A DNA stretch of 64,000 bases from Rhodococcus sp. W8901. GTDB lineage: Bacteria > Actinomycetota > Actinomycetes > Mycobacteriales > Mycobacteriaceae. The DNA is taken from positions 1,550,001 through 1,614,000 of the forward strand of contig NZ_CP054690.1 in NCBI RefSeq assembly GCF_013348805.1. Direction: 5' to 3'. This document shows, piece after piece, positions 26,394 to 35,263 of the stretch; position 1 is the first letter of the stretch; each line of letters opens with the position of its first letter. A program made the position numbers and the translations under genes. Under the pieces are notes generated by a model. That model searched no databases and was not told the DNA's origin. It worked only from the letters and a program-made list of their open reading frames with translations.

Positions 26394-27962
26394 ATGTTCG
26401 ATACGGGGGTGTTGGCTGAGGCGGCGGACGCGGATGTGGCCGCCGTCCTCGTCGAGCGGCACGCCCGTATCGCGCGTGAACAGTTCAGTGAGATCGATGC
26501 GGTGACAACGCTGTTCGTCACCCGCTGCGAAGAGGATGCGCGTCTCGGTAGGAACGAGGCGCACCACGGCGAGTTCGCGCACGTCGAGGTGGCCGGCCTC
26601 CTCGGGCTCACTGAGGTGTCCGCCCGGCGAATGATCGGGCTCGGCTGTGACCTGCGGTGGCGACTGCATCAGGTTCGTGCCCAGTTCCAGGCTGGGCGGA
26701 TCGACCTCGCGAAAGCCCACGCGCTGTCGGAGGCGCTGGCGAATGTCTCCGACGACAAGCTGGAGAAGATCGAGCGCTGCCTGCTCGACGGTGCGGCGCA
26801 GTCGACCACCACGCGACTGAAGGAGCGTGCCCGACGTCTGATTGCGAGGCTCGACCCTGACGGCGCGCGAGAACGGCGCCGACGTGCTGTCGAGGACCGC
26901 GACGTGAGAGTAATTGCTGGCGACCACGCGATGTCGCACCTGGACGGACTGCTGCCCGCCGAGGGCGGTCGCATCCTCGCAACCCGACTCCGGGCCATGA
27001 GCTTCGACGTCTGCGGACACGACCCACGGACCCATGCGCAGCGCCGGGCAGACGCGCTCGTCGCTCTCGCCGCCGGCCACACCCACCTCGAGTGCCGCTG
27101 CGGCAGCGTGGATTGCACCGCCCGCACCGACACCACAGCGAAGAACCGCGCCGGCGTCCAGGTACAGGTGCTCGTCGGAGTCGATGCGTCGACACTGCTG
27201 GGACTCGACGACGCCCCCGGGTACCTGTCGGGACACGGCGCGATAGACGCCGATCTGGCCCGCGAACTCGCTGCGGACGCCACGTGGAAGCAGGTCCTGA
27301 CGCTTTCCGCGGCAGATCGAGCCAGGCTCACCGGCGACAGCAACACCGGGCCGGTGCTCGGGATCGGACCGACACTTCCGTCCCCCGAACAATCTCCACA
27401 ATCGCTCGCTTCCAGAACGCGAGAACGATTGCGGGCAACAACCTATCGTCCGAGCTCCCAATTGGCGGACATCGTCAGGACACGGGACGGCGTGTGCCGC
27501 TTCCCGAACTGCGCCGCGCCCGCCACCGCATGCGACCTCGACCACACGGTCCCGTTCGATCATGAGAACCCGGATCGCGGCGGGCTCACCGTCGAGTCGA
27601 ATCTCGCGTGCCTGTGCCGGACCCACCACCGGATCAAGACCCTCGGCTACTGGACCGTCCGCCAAGTCGGGCAAGGCCGGCTCGAGTGGATCGATCCCAC
27701 CGGTCGGACCAGCGTGACATATCCGCAAGGACCGTTCTCCGATTCGGACCCGCAACCGACTCTCAGCGCCGGGCTCGATTCCCGACTCGTCGATCGGCTC
27801 ACCGACTCACGAACCCTTGCACGGCTCCGGTACTCGAAAGCCGAACTCGACCTCGACTATCTCGTCGAAAGCTGGTTCCCCGCAAGCCTTCGAGGGCGTC
27901 GAGCCGCGCCGCCACCGGAGCCGCCCACGGTCGTCGAGTGCGACGACACCGCGCCCTTCTGA
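26394..27962 (+). CDS. DUF222 - HNH endonuclease (13E12 repeat family)
   Basis: A 522-residue protein of the actinobacterial 13E12 family. The N-terminal DUF222 helical region includes ARLGRNEAHHGEFAHVEVAGLLGLTEVSARRMI. The HNH nuclease motif near residues 360-410 reads VCRFPNCAAPATACDLDHTVPFDH, then NLACLCRTHHRIKT, with the metal-binding cysteines and histidines present. Such genes are multi-copy in mycolic-acid actinomycetes, sometimes mobile, and of unclear role. ATG 26394 has no strong binding site (TCGAAAGC). Here it lies inside the region between hsdS and hsdR. Confidence 0.88.
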   Translation: MFDTGVLAEAADADVAAVLVERHARIAREQFSEIDAVTTLFVTRCEEDARLGRNEAHHGEFAHVEVAGLLGLTEVSARRMIGLGCDLRWRLHQVRAQFQAGRIDLAKAHALSEALANVSDDKLEKIERCLLDGAAQSTTTRLKERARRLIARLDPDGARERRRRAVEDRDVRVIAGDHAMSHLDGLLPAEGGRILATRLRAMSFDVCGHDPRTHAQRRADALVALAAGHTHLECRCGSVDCTARTDTTAKNRAGVQVQVLVGVDASTLLGLDDAPGYLSGHGAIDADLARELAADATWKQVLTLSAADRARLTGDSNTGPVLGIGPTLPSPEQSPQSLASRTRERLRATTYRPSSQLADIVRTRDGVCRFPNCAAPATACDLDHTVPFDHENPDRGGLTVESNLACLCRTHHRIKTLGYWTVRQVGQGRLEWIDPTGRTSVTYPQGPFSDSDPQPTLSAGLDSRLVDRLTDSRTLARLRYSKAELDLDYLVESWFPASLRGRRAAPPPEPPTVVECDDTAPF

Positions 27963-28024
27963 GCCCGGTGCATCGAGCCGCGGAAGGGCCGAGGCGACTC
28001 CCTATCCGCCGCGACGATTTCCTA

Positions 28025-29833
28025 TCAGCCCAGCCATCCCTGGGGGCCCCACACCGAACCCGGGTGATCGCGCTCCGCCAGCGCCGAGAACACGGCGGTC
28101 AGCTCCTCGTAGTCGGCGTCGTCGAAGAACCTATCGAAGATGAGCTGCGCGACGTTGTCCATGAGGTCGAGCGGCAGCGCGATACCGTGCACGGTCGCCA
28201 CATGCAGGCCGGCGAGGATCGCCTCGTACGGTTCGCCGCAGGATGCGGTGTTCCGGACCAAGCGCACCAGCTGATCCGGCGCCGAATCCACTGCCTTGCA
28301 CAGGTCGTTCGCCGTCGGAATCACCAGATTCCTCGGATAGTCGTCAGGCAGTTCGTTGAACACCACTCCGTCGCCGCTCAGCGGATACGCGGTGACCACA
28401 CGTGGCTCCTCGTCCGGCCGGCGCCGCCACACCACGCACACCCAGACACCGTCGAACTCGCGTTCGTCGAACACCGTCCAGCCGATGACCGTCCGCGATT
28501 GCGGTTCTACCGTCGTCGACTCGATCCGGGCCATCACCGTCTCCCGGGACCAGGTGGCGGGAAACTCCGTCTTGCCGGGAAGCCCGACCCCCGATCCGTG
28601 CCCGCCGGCGGGAGGGCGGTGCAGGGCTGCGACGAAGTCCTCCGCGAGTTCCCGCGACGTGGGGGTCGCGACGGGCTCGGGGTGTTCCTCGGTCCAGTCC
28701 TCCACAGAGTTGCGCCGCAGCCATTCCTGCGGTCCGAGATCGGCGATCTCGTCCGCGAACAGGCTGACGACCGGCAGCGGGTGCGCGTGCGCGGGTGCGC
28801 CCAGTCGGTCGCAGAGAGCGCGGATGCCCTCGTGCGGCACGACCACGCGATACACCGGTTCCGACAGCACCGGGACGGAACCGGAGTCGTACGCCGCAAA
28901 CTCGAACCCGTCCCTGCCCGCGCCGATGAAGAGCTTCCGGCCGTCCGGATCCGGACCGATCCCGTGGAAGGTGGCGTCCACTTCGGCGGGGCACTGCACG
29001 CCGAGCGTGTCGTGCCGCGTCGTCCTCGGATGGGCGCCGGATGTTCGATCCGCCTGCCAGAGAACCAGATCGAGGAAGAGCTCGCGGACCAGGCGTCGAT
29101 CGTCCGCGTCGAGATCCTGTGCCTGCACTTGCGCGAGGACTGGACTGTCGTCGACCCCCGACGGCCGAAACAGCGCGTCGTGAGCATCGCACCACCCCGC
29201 GACAGTGCCACCGGCGCTGTCGATCACCGCCTGGATGACTGCCACCCGATCGGCCTCTCGAAAGTTGTTCCGGCCCAGCGGCTCGACGCGCACGGAGGAC
29301 TCGGGAATCAGCCTCCAGCCCGTGTATGGCCCGATACTTTCCCGCACCCGAGGATCGGTCCGTTCGTCAGGCTTGACGAAGTGATCCCAGATGTCGTGCG
29401 CACTCGCCGGCCGGGCATCGAGCAGGCCACTGTGATCGTCGAGCCTGTCGAGCAGTTCGTCGAGTACTTCCCGGGTCGGGACTGCGGTATAGCGGCGTGG
29501 ATCCTCGCCCCGGGGCCAGACGCCGTCGACGCCGGTGAGGTGGTAGACGACCTCCGGGTCGGGTGAGGCTACCAGCGCGTCGTCGTTGAGCATTGTGATC
29601 TCGATGCGGTCGGCCGCCGGCTGCGCGAGATGCAGCCAGAGCGCGCAGGCGTCGGAATAGTGGAACGCCGATGCCGCAGATTCGACGGCCGCAGCATGCG
29701 GCGCGGAGATCGAACTGGGCCGCACCGCTCCGCTGGCACCCCAGCGCGCAGGATTGTGTGTGTGGACGATTCCGCGCCGCGGTCCCACGGCGTACTCCAG
29801 TGTGGCGATGCGTTCGGCGGCCGAGCCGGTCAT
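28025..29833 (-). CDS. Large protein with an EndoU-like nuclease segment, otherwise unknown
   Basis: A 602-residue acidic protein with no signal peptide or membrane segment. I do not recognise residues 1-415. Residues 420-490 (GKTEFPATWSRETVMARI ... GVWVCVVWRR ... VVTAYPLSGDG) follow the pattern of EndoU-like toxin nucleases, as I recall it: GK-x-EFP-x-x-WS, then a strand, then T-x-YP. Residues 495-602 form a helical tail. In polymorphic toxins this domain is C-terminal and exported; here it is internal and apparently cytoplasmic. ATG 29833 has GGGGAGG 7 bases before it. A nuclease role is tentative; it could be a defence effector. Confidence 0.55.
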   Translation of the reverse strand: MTGSAAERIATLEYAVGPRRGIVHTHNPARWGASGAVRPSSISAPHAAAVESAASAFHYSDACALWLHLAQPAADRIEITMLNDDALVASPDPEVVYHLTGVDGVWPRGEDPRRYTAVPTREVLDELLDRLDDHSGLLDARPASAHDIWDHFVKPDERTDPRVRESIGPYTGWRLIPESSVRVEPLGRNNFREADRVAVIQAVIDSAGGTVAGWCDAHDALFRPSGVDDSPVLAQVQAQDLDADDRRLVRELFLDLVLWQADRTSGAHPRTTRHDTLGVQCPAEVDATFHGIGPDPDGRKLFIGAGRDGFEFAAYDSGSVPVLSEPVYRVVVPHEGIRALCDRLGAPAHAHPLPVVSLFADEIADLGPQEWLRRNSVEDWTEEHPEPVATPTSRELAEDFVAALHRPPAGGHGSGVGLPGKTEFPATWSRETVMARIESTTVEPQSRTVIGWTVFDEREFDGVWVCVVWRRRPDEEPRVVTAYPLSGDGVVFNELPDDYPRNLVIPTANDLCKAVDSAPDQLVRLVRNTASCGEPYEAILAGLHVATVHGIALPLDLMDNVAQLIFDRFFDDADYEELTAVFSALAERDHPGSVWGPQGWLG

Positions 29834-29874
29834 GCTTGTTCCTCCCCTTGATCTGCTTTACGAAATATGTCGGT

Positions 29875-29908
29875 GCGGGCGCGGGCACCCCCCAGCGCTC
29901 GCGCCCGC
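29875..29908 (-). terminator. GC-rich hairpin after the DUF4352 gene
   Basis: GCGGGCGCG (29875-29883) pairs with CGCGCCCGC (29900-29908) around a 16-base loop. It lies 13 bases beyond the stop of the gene ending at 29922 and before the next minus-strand start, with no long T tract, as is usual in actinomycetes. Confidence 0.6.
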
Positions 29909-29921
29909 CCGATCGGGCCCT

Positions 29922-30608
29922 CTACTGGAGGGCGACTCGTGAGCCGCTCGAGAACATCGAGTCGTGCAGTTCCATCTCGGCCGGCGCGGTGTCGGCGGGC
30001 ATGTCGTAGACGACCTTCATCGTCACCTTGTTGCCCGGGTTGATTTCGTCCCAGACCGAGACGTCCGAGTCGAGGGCGATTCCCGCCGACGTGTCGGCGG
30101 TGAACTTGCGCCCCTGGGAGTCGTACAGCTCCTGGTCGCTCGGGCTCAGTCCCTTCGGCTTGTCCGAGGTGTTCTGCACAGTCATCGTCACGATCACGAA
30201 CTGTCCCTGCGCCTTCTTGGTGAGGAACGGGTTGTCGCCGACAGTGCCGAGCCCCGTCTCGACGTCCGTGACGACGAACTCGAACTTGCCGTCACGGACC
30301 GGTGCGTTCAATCCGGGCAGGGCCTTCTTCGCGGCCGGTGCCGGTGCCGGTGCCGGTGCGGGTGCGGGTGCCGCCGGAGCCGCGGGTGCTGCCGCGTCGA
30401 CCGCGACGACGTCTGCTGCCGCTGCCTGACCGTCGGCGGGTGTCGCGTCGTCCTTGCCGTTGCTGATCGCGCTGATCACCACGACGGCGGCGATGGCACC
30501 CACCACCCACGGCCACTTCTTGGACTTCTTCTTCGGCGGCTGGACCGCCGGGGGAGTGGCCGGGAACTGGTTGGGCTGTCCGGGCAGGGGATTCTGGGGA
30601 GCGGTCAT
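29922..30608 (-). CDS. DUF4352-type membrane-anchored protein
   Basis: A 228-residue protein: a Pro/Gln-rich cytoplasmic head ending PPKKKSKK, one membrane segment at about 33-48, an Ala/Pro linker with repeated AP dipeptides (about 75-92), then an immunoglobulin-like domain of DUF4352 type (FEFVVTDVETGL ... GQFVIVTMTVQNTSDKPKGLSPSDQELYDSQGRKFTAD). Such domains sit outside the membrane and are of unknown role (telokin-like fold). GAAAGG lies 6 bases before ATG 30608. It is followed by a hairpin terminator. Confidence 0.8.
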   Translation of the reverse strand: MTAPQNPLPGQPNQFPATPPAVQPPKKKSKKWPWVVGAIAAVVVISAISNGKDDATPADGQAAAADVVAVDAAAPAAPAAPAPAPAPAPAPAAKKALPGLNAPVRDGKFEFVVTDVETGLGTVGDNPFLTKKAQGQFVIVTMTVQNTSDKPKGLSPSDQELYDSQGRKFTADTSAGIALDSDVSVWDEINPGNKVTMKVVYDMPADTAPAEMELHDSMFSSGSRVALQ

Positions 30609-30652
30609 GGTCGACCTTTCTGATGGATGTCGAATGGGATGGAAGCTGGGCG

Positions 30653-31171
30653 TCAGTCGCCCAGTGAGAGCGCGACGCCGTTCTCGGCTTCGGCTTCGGT
30701 GAAGGACAGGCCGCCGCGGTGGGCGATCTCGACCTCGTAGAACTTGCTGCCGCGCGGGACATCGGTGACGGTGAAGTCGAAGATGCAGTAGCCGGAGCTG
30801 CCGCTGCTGCCGGTGAAGTGGCCCTTCGCCAGCAGGGTTCCGGACTCGTCCGAAACCGTCACCGCCGCAGAGGAAGACAGATCGCTGTATCCGCCGGCCC
30901 CGGCACACGTGAATCCGGTCGGAAGTCCGCTCGAGGTGGTCTTGCCCGTGAGCGTGATCATCCCGGTGATGTCGAACGAGCCGGGTGCGCTCGCGGCCCG
31001 GACGGCGGTGACGACACCGAACGCGATGCCGACTGCCGCCGCGGTCGCGGCGACGCCGGCACTCAGTCCGATCCAGAACGGCCGCTTGCCCGACGGCTGC
31101 GTCGACGGGGTGTCGACGACGGTCGTTCCAAGCGGATCGGACGAGGGCTCGGGCCCGAGAAAAGCGGTCAC
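30653..31171 (-). CDS. Single-pass membrane protein of unknown function
   Basis: I do not recognise this 172-residue protein. A 30-residue polar head with Thr and Pro is followed by one membrane segment (about 33-57) and an extracytoplasmic domain with two cysteines (FTCAGAGG and GYCIFDFTV) that may form a disulfide. Its layout is close to the DUF4352 gene 44 bases downstream on the same strand, so they probably form an operon. GTG 31171 has GGGAG about 6 bases before it. It is divergent from hsdR, and the hsdR-side palindrome is in the shared region, 76 bases upstream. Confidence 0.65.
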   Translation of the reverse strand: MTAFLGPEPSSDPLGTTVVDTPSTQPSGKRPFWIGLSAGVAATAAAVGIAFGVVTAVRAASAPGSFDITGMITLTGKTTSSGLPTGFTCAGAGGYSDLSSSAAVTVSDESGTLLAKGHFTGSSGSSGYCIFDFTVTDVPRGSKFYEVEIAHRGGLSFTEAEAENGVALSLGD

Positions 31172-31246
31172 AACGGACTCCCTGGTTCGGTTGAGGTGAT
31201 GACCACATCGTGAGGACCGGAGAAGCGCAATGCCAAAGAGATTCCT

Positions 31247-31262
31247 GATAACTGGGGTTATC
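31247..31262. promoter_or_regulatory. Palindrome GATAACTGGGGTTATC, copy 2, upstream of hsdR
   Basis: This differs by one base from the site at 18402-18417. Flanking bases extend the symmetry to CTGATAAC / GTTATCAG. It ends 85 bases before the hsdR start. Two copies 12.8 kb apart, one before the modification genes and one before the restriction gene, point to a shared regulator. Confidence 0.65.
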
Positions 31263-31347
31263 AGAGGTGGCGATTTGACCTTCGATGGCCATTGCGGGTG
31301 CCCGGTACTGTTTGCCCTGTTGTGTTGTTGTGAGGGAGGACATAGCA

Positions 31348-34300
31348 GTGATCGAAAGCCGCGCGCTGACCGAGAACGACTGGGAGCAGATGGCCCTCGA
31401 CGTTCTCGGTGAACTCGGGTGGAGGCCCACTGCGGGAGCGGACATCGCGCCCGGTTCGGGTGAACGGGCATCGTGGGACGAGCTTCTGATCGTGCCGCGC
31501 CTGCGCGCGTCGATCGCGCGGTTCAATCCGCAATTGCCCGACCACGTCGTGGACGAGGCCGTCGCCGCCGTCGCGACGGCAGGGTCGACCGATGCCATCG
31601 CGGAGAACGAGGCGATCCACCAGTTCCTCACCGAGGGGCTCCGGAAGATCACCTACGTCGACGAGTCGGGTGAGGAGATCACCCCGACCATCCGGCTGCT
31701 GTCGGCGGAACCCGACGACAACGACTGGCTCGCGGTCAACCAGGTGACGCTGGTGAAGGGCGACTATCACCGGCGATTCGACGTCGTGCTGTACCTGAAC
31801 GGGATGCCGGTCAGCGTCATCGAGCTCAAGAAGGCCGGAGCCGAGAACGCCGGCCTGGTCCAGGCGCACGCACAGCTGCGGACGTATCTGAAGGAGTTCC
31901 CGCTCGCCTTCAGGTTCGCTGTCTTCAACGTGATCTCGGACGGAATCACCGCGCGGTACGGAACGCCGTTCACGCCCTTCAACCACTTTTCGCCCTGGAA
32001 CGTCGACGACTACGGCACCCCCGTCACGACCGAGACCCTCACCGACGGCACGACGCCGCTCGACACCGCGCTGTACGGACTGTTCAACCAGGAACGCTTC
32101 CTGCAGCTGCTCCGCCACTTCACCGCCTTCGACCGGGACGAGAACGGTCTGCTGAAGCGGATTGCCAAGCCGCACCAGTACTTCGCGGTGAGCAAGGCGG
32201 TCGGCAAGACGGTGCAGGCGGTGGCCAGCAACGGCAAGGCCGGCGTCGTGTGGCACACCCAGGGCTCGGGCAAGTCCATGGAGATGGAGTTGTACGCCAA
32301 CCAGGTGATCCGACACCCGGCGCTCGCCAACCCGACGGTCGTGGTGATCACCGACCGCACAGAACTCGATGGCCAGCTCTACGAGACGTTCCTGCGGTCG
32401 CGGCTGCTTCCCGAACAGCCGCAGCAGGTGCGCAAGCGCGAGGAGCTCCGGCAGGAACTGTCCGGCCGTACCACCGGTGGCATCTACTTCACCACGTTGC
32501 AGAAGTTCGGTCGCACCAAGGACGAGCGGGATTCCGGTGCCAGCCATCCACTCCTGACCGCCCGCCGCAACGTCATCGTCGTCGTGGACGAGGCGCACCG
32601 CAGTCACTACGACAACCTCGACGGCTACGCACGACACCTGCGCGACGCACTGCCTCACGCCACGTTGATCGCGTTCACCGGTACGCCGATCTCGTTCGAG
32701 GACCGCAATACTCGCGACGTCTTCGGCGACTACATCGACATCTACGACCTGACCCGGGCCGTCGAAGACGGCGCCACCGTTCCGGTCTACTTCGAGAGCC
32801 GGCTCGTGAAGGTGTCCTTCGCCGAGGATGTTTCGGAACAGGATCTGGATGCGTCGGCCGACGAGGCGACCATCGGGCTCGACGACACCGAACGTGATCG
32901 CATCGAGAAGAGCGTGGCGGTCATCAACGCCGTCTACGGTGCCCCTGCCCGGCTGAAGAAGCTCGCAGCGGACATCGTCGAGCACTGGGAGATCCGGCGG
33001 GCCGCGATGCGTGCCTTCGTCGATTCCGAGGACAACCCGACCGCCACGGGCAAGGCGATGATCGTCGGAGCCACCCGCGAGATCTGCGCCAACCTGTATC
33101 GGGAGATCGTGGCGCTGCGTCCCGACTGGCACACCGACAGTCTGTCCACCGGCAGGATCAAGGTCGTCTACTCCGGAAACCCCAGCGACGAGCCGCCGAT
33201 CAGCGACCACGTGCGTCGCGACTCCGAGAACGCCGCGATCAAGAAGCGCATCAAGGACATCGACGACGAACTCGAACTCGTCATCGTCAAGGACATGATG
33301 CTCACCGGCTTCGACGCGCCGCCGCTGCACACGATGTACCTCGACCGGCCGCTCAAGGGCGCCCTGCTGATGCAGGCGCTGGCGCGGGTGAACCGCACCT
33401 TCCGCGGCAAGCAGGACGGCCTGCTCGTCGCGTACGCGCCGTTGGCCGACAATCTCGCGCACGCGCTGGCCGAGTACACGGAGACGGATCAGCAGCAGAA
33501 GCCCATGGGGCGCGACATCGACGCCGCCGTCGACACCGCGAAGAACCTCATCACGATCATCGAGAACATCCTGCACGGCTTCGACTGGCGGTCGCAGCTT
33601 CAGAAACCCGGTCCGCGAGCCTACTTCGATGCCGCCAATGCGACAGTCAACTATCTGAGGGATCCGCGCAATCCCGAGAACCAGGTGGGGGAGGGTGAGG
33701 AGACCCTCGCGGCCCGCTACCGCAAGTTCGCGTCGCAACTCTCGCGGACCTGGGCCATCTGCGGTAGCCACGAGGCGCTCCGCGAGCAGGCCCCGATCGC
33801 GCAGTTCTTCGAGGAAGTGCGCATCTACATGGCCAAGTGGGATGCGGAGGAACGCTACGCGCGTGGTCAGGCCGTGCCCGAGGACGTCCAGCGGGCACTG
33901 CGGCAGCTGATGGCGGCGTCGGTCGAATCCGGTGAGGTCCTCGACATCTACGACGCGGCCGGGATGCCGAAGCCCTCGTTGGGTGACATCAATGTCGATT
34001 TCATCCGCAAGGCGCAGGAAGCGAAGAACCCCAACCTCGCGATCGAGGCGTTGCGGAAGCTGATCAACGACGAGGCGCAGAAGGCCGCCAAGCACAACGT
34101 GATACGGCTCCGCGCCTTCTCGGAGAAGCTCCAGTCGTTGATGGTGAAGTACACCAACAGTCAGCTCACCTCCGCCGAGGTGATCGCCGCGCTCGTCGAG
34201 ATGGCGAAGGAGGTGGCCGCCGAATCGGATCGAGGCAACCGATTCACGCCGCCGCTCGACGACAACGAGCTCGCGTTCTACGACGCTGTCGCACAGAACG

Positions 34301-34539
34301 AGTCGGCCGTCGAGGAACAGGGGGAGGGCAAGCTCGCGGACATCGCCCGCGACCTCGTGGCGGTGATGCGTCGTGACGCGTCGACCGACTGGACCGTCCG
34401 AGAGGACGTCAAGGCTCGCCTGCGATCACAGATCAAGCGCCTGCTGACCCGGCACGGCTATCCGCCGGATCGCCAGCCGGCCGCGATCAAGCTCGTCATC
34501 GAGCAGATGGAGGCCATCGCCCCGACGATGGCGGCGTGA
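31348..34539 (+). CDS. hsdR: Type I restriction endonuclease subunit HsdR
   Basis: HsdR cuts unmodified DNA after ATP-driven translocation. The 1063-residue protein has the PD-ExK nuclease site at 145-161 (D145 in RFDVVLY, E159 and K161 in VIELKK), Walker A HTQGSGKS at 303-310, DEAH at 414-417, the motif III-like FTGTPI, and a helicase domain 2 with MLTGFDAPPLHTMYLDRPLKGALLMQALARVNRTF. The C-terminal helical domain for HsdM contact is present, so the gene looks complete. GTG 31348 has GAGGGAGGA 7 bases upstream. hsdM and hsdS lie about 8-10 kb away instead of adjacent, which is unusual. Confidence 0.95.
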   Translation: MIESRALTENDWEQMALDVLGELGWRPTAGADIAPGSGERASWDELLIVPRLRASIARFNPQLPDHVVDEAVAAVATAGSTDAIAENEAIHQFLTEGLRKITYVDESGEEITPTIRLLSAEPDDNDWLAVNQVTLVKGDYHRRFDVVLYLNGMPVSVIELKKAGAENAGLVQAHAQLRTYLKEFPLAFRFAVFNVISDGITARYGTPFTPFNHFSPWNVDDYGTPVTTETLTDGTTPLDTALYGLFNQERFLQLLRHFTAFDRDENGLLKRIAKPHQYFAVSKAVGKTVQAVASNGKAGVVWHTQGSGKSMEMELYANQVIRHPALANPTVVVITDRTELDGQLYETFLRSRLLPEQPQQVRKREELRQELSGRTTGGIYFTTLQKFGRTKDERDSGASHPLLTARRNVIVVVDEAHRSHYDNLDGYARHLRDALPHATLIAFTGTPISFEDRNTRDVFGDYIDIYDLTRAVEDGATVPVYFESRLVKVSFAEDVSEQDLDASADEATIGLDDTERDRIEKSVAVINAVYGAPARLKKLAADIVEHWEIRRAAMRAFVDSEDNPTATGKAMIVGATREICANLYREIVALRPDWHTDSLSTGRIKVVYSGNPSDEPPISDHVRRDSENAAIKKRIKDIDDELELVIVKDMMLTGFDAPPLHTMYLDRPLKGALLMQALARVNRTFRGKQDGLLVAYAPLADNLAHALAEYTETDQQQKPMGRDIDAAVDTAKNLITIIENILHGFDWRSQLQKPGPRAYFDAANATVNYLRDPRNPENQVGEGEETLAARYRKFASQLSRTWAICGSHEALREQAPIAQFFEEVRIYMAKWDAEERYARGQAVPEDVQRALRQLMAASVESGEVLDIYDAAGMPKPSLGDINVDFIRKAQEAKNPNLAIEALRKLINDEAQKAAKHNVIRLRAFSEKLQSLMVKYTNSQLTSAEVIAALVEMAKEVAAESDRGNRFTPPLDDNELAFYDAVAQNESAVEEQGEGKLADIARDLVAVMRRDASTDWTVREDVKARLRSQIKRLLTRHGYPPDRQPAAIKLVIEQMEAIAPTMAA

Positions 34540-34546
34540 GCGGCGG

Positions 34547-34573
34547 ACCGGCTGCGCCCTCAGTGCAGCCGGT
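34547..34573. terminator. Hairpin between convergent hsdR and pth
   Basis: ACCGGCTGC (34547-34555) and GCAGCCGGT (34565-34573) form a 9-bp perfect stem around a 9-base loop. It sits in the short gap between hsdR and pth and overlaps the last codons of pth, so it may end transcription from both sides. Confidence 0.5.
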
Positions 34574-35138
34574 TCTGTGCGGCCTCCAGGCCGAGCTGGA
34601 GGACCAGTTCGGCAGCGTCGGCGGCTTCCTCGCAGACCAGGTCGAGTTCCTTGCGTTCGACGCTCGAGAACGGCTTGAGCACGTAGTCGGCGGGATCCTG
34701 ACGTCCCGGGGGCCGGCCGATGCCGACGCGGGTGCGCAGGTAGTCCTTGGTGCCGAGGGAGTTCGAGATCGAGCGCAGCCCGTTGTGGCCGCCCTCGCCG
34801 CCGCCGAGCTTGAGGCGGATGGTGCCGAAGTCGAGGTCGAGCTCGTCGTGCACGACGACGATGTTCTCCGGCTCGACGGAGAAGAACCGGGCCAGACCGG
34901 ATACCGCACCGCCCGACAGGTTCATGTACGACCGGGGCTTCGCGAGGATCACCTGCCGCCCAGCGATCCGGGTCTGGACGATCTCGGCGCCGCTGCGCTT
35001 GTGGGCGCTGAACTTTCCGCTCACTCGCCCGGCGAGCAGGTCGGCCACCATGAATCCGATGTTGTGGCGGGTCTTCTCGTACTGGGGCCCGGGGTTGCCC
35101 AGGCCGACCACCAACGCGGTGCCGTTCTCGTCGCTCAC
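34560..35138 (-). CDS. pth: Peptidyl-tRNA hydrolase
   Basis: Pth frees tRNA from peptidyl-tRNA dropped by ribosomes. The 192-residue protein has [19 protein letters not shown] near residue 12 with the catalytic histidine in [19 protein letters not shown], the acidic [30 protein letters not shown], and [19 protein letters not shown] 35138 has AAAGGA 7 bases upstream. It follows rplY on the same strand as in M. tuberculosis (Rv1014c-Rv1015c), but a strong hairpin between the two suggests separate or reduced transcription. Confidence 0.95.
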   Translation of the reverse strand: MSDENGTALVVGLGNPGPQYEKTRHNIGFMVADLLAGRVSGKFSAHKRSGAEIVQTRIAGRQVILAKPRSYMNLSGGAVSGLARFFSVEPENIVVVHDELDLDFGTIRLKLGGGEGGHNGLRSISNSLGTKDYLRTRVGIGRPPGRQDPADYVLKPFSSVERKELDLVCEEAADAAELVLQLGLEAAQNRLH

Positions 35139-35205
35139 CGAGGTGTCCTTTCACGATCCGTGTCGTACGACGGCAGCGTCATACGACTGCAGCGCTACAA
35201 AGCAA

Positions 35206-35240
35206 CGGCGCGCCGAACCCGAATCGGGTTCGGCGCGCCG
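35206..35240 (-). terminator. 15-bp perfect hairpin after rplY
   Basis: A perfect 15-bp stem runs from 35206-35220 to 35226-35240 with a GAATC loop, 24 bases beyond the rplY stop. On the minus strand it is followed by the T-rich TTGCTTTG. It is a strong intrinsic terminator between rplY and pth. Confidence 0.82.
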
Positions 35241-35263
35241 CACGACGTTCAGTGTGGAGCTGC

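Noticed and set aside
30320-30380. GGTGCC hexamer run inside the DUF4352 gene
   Set aside because: It simply encodes the Ala-Pro linker and needs no other explanation.
31261-34095. 944-codon open frame antisense to hsdR
   Set aside because: It is the complement of a conserved HsdR protein; the product has low-complexity composition and no family resemblance.
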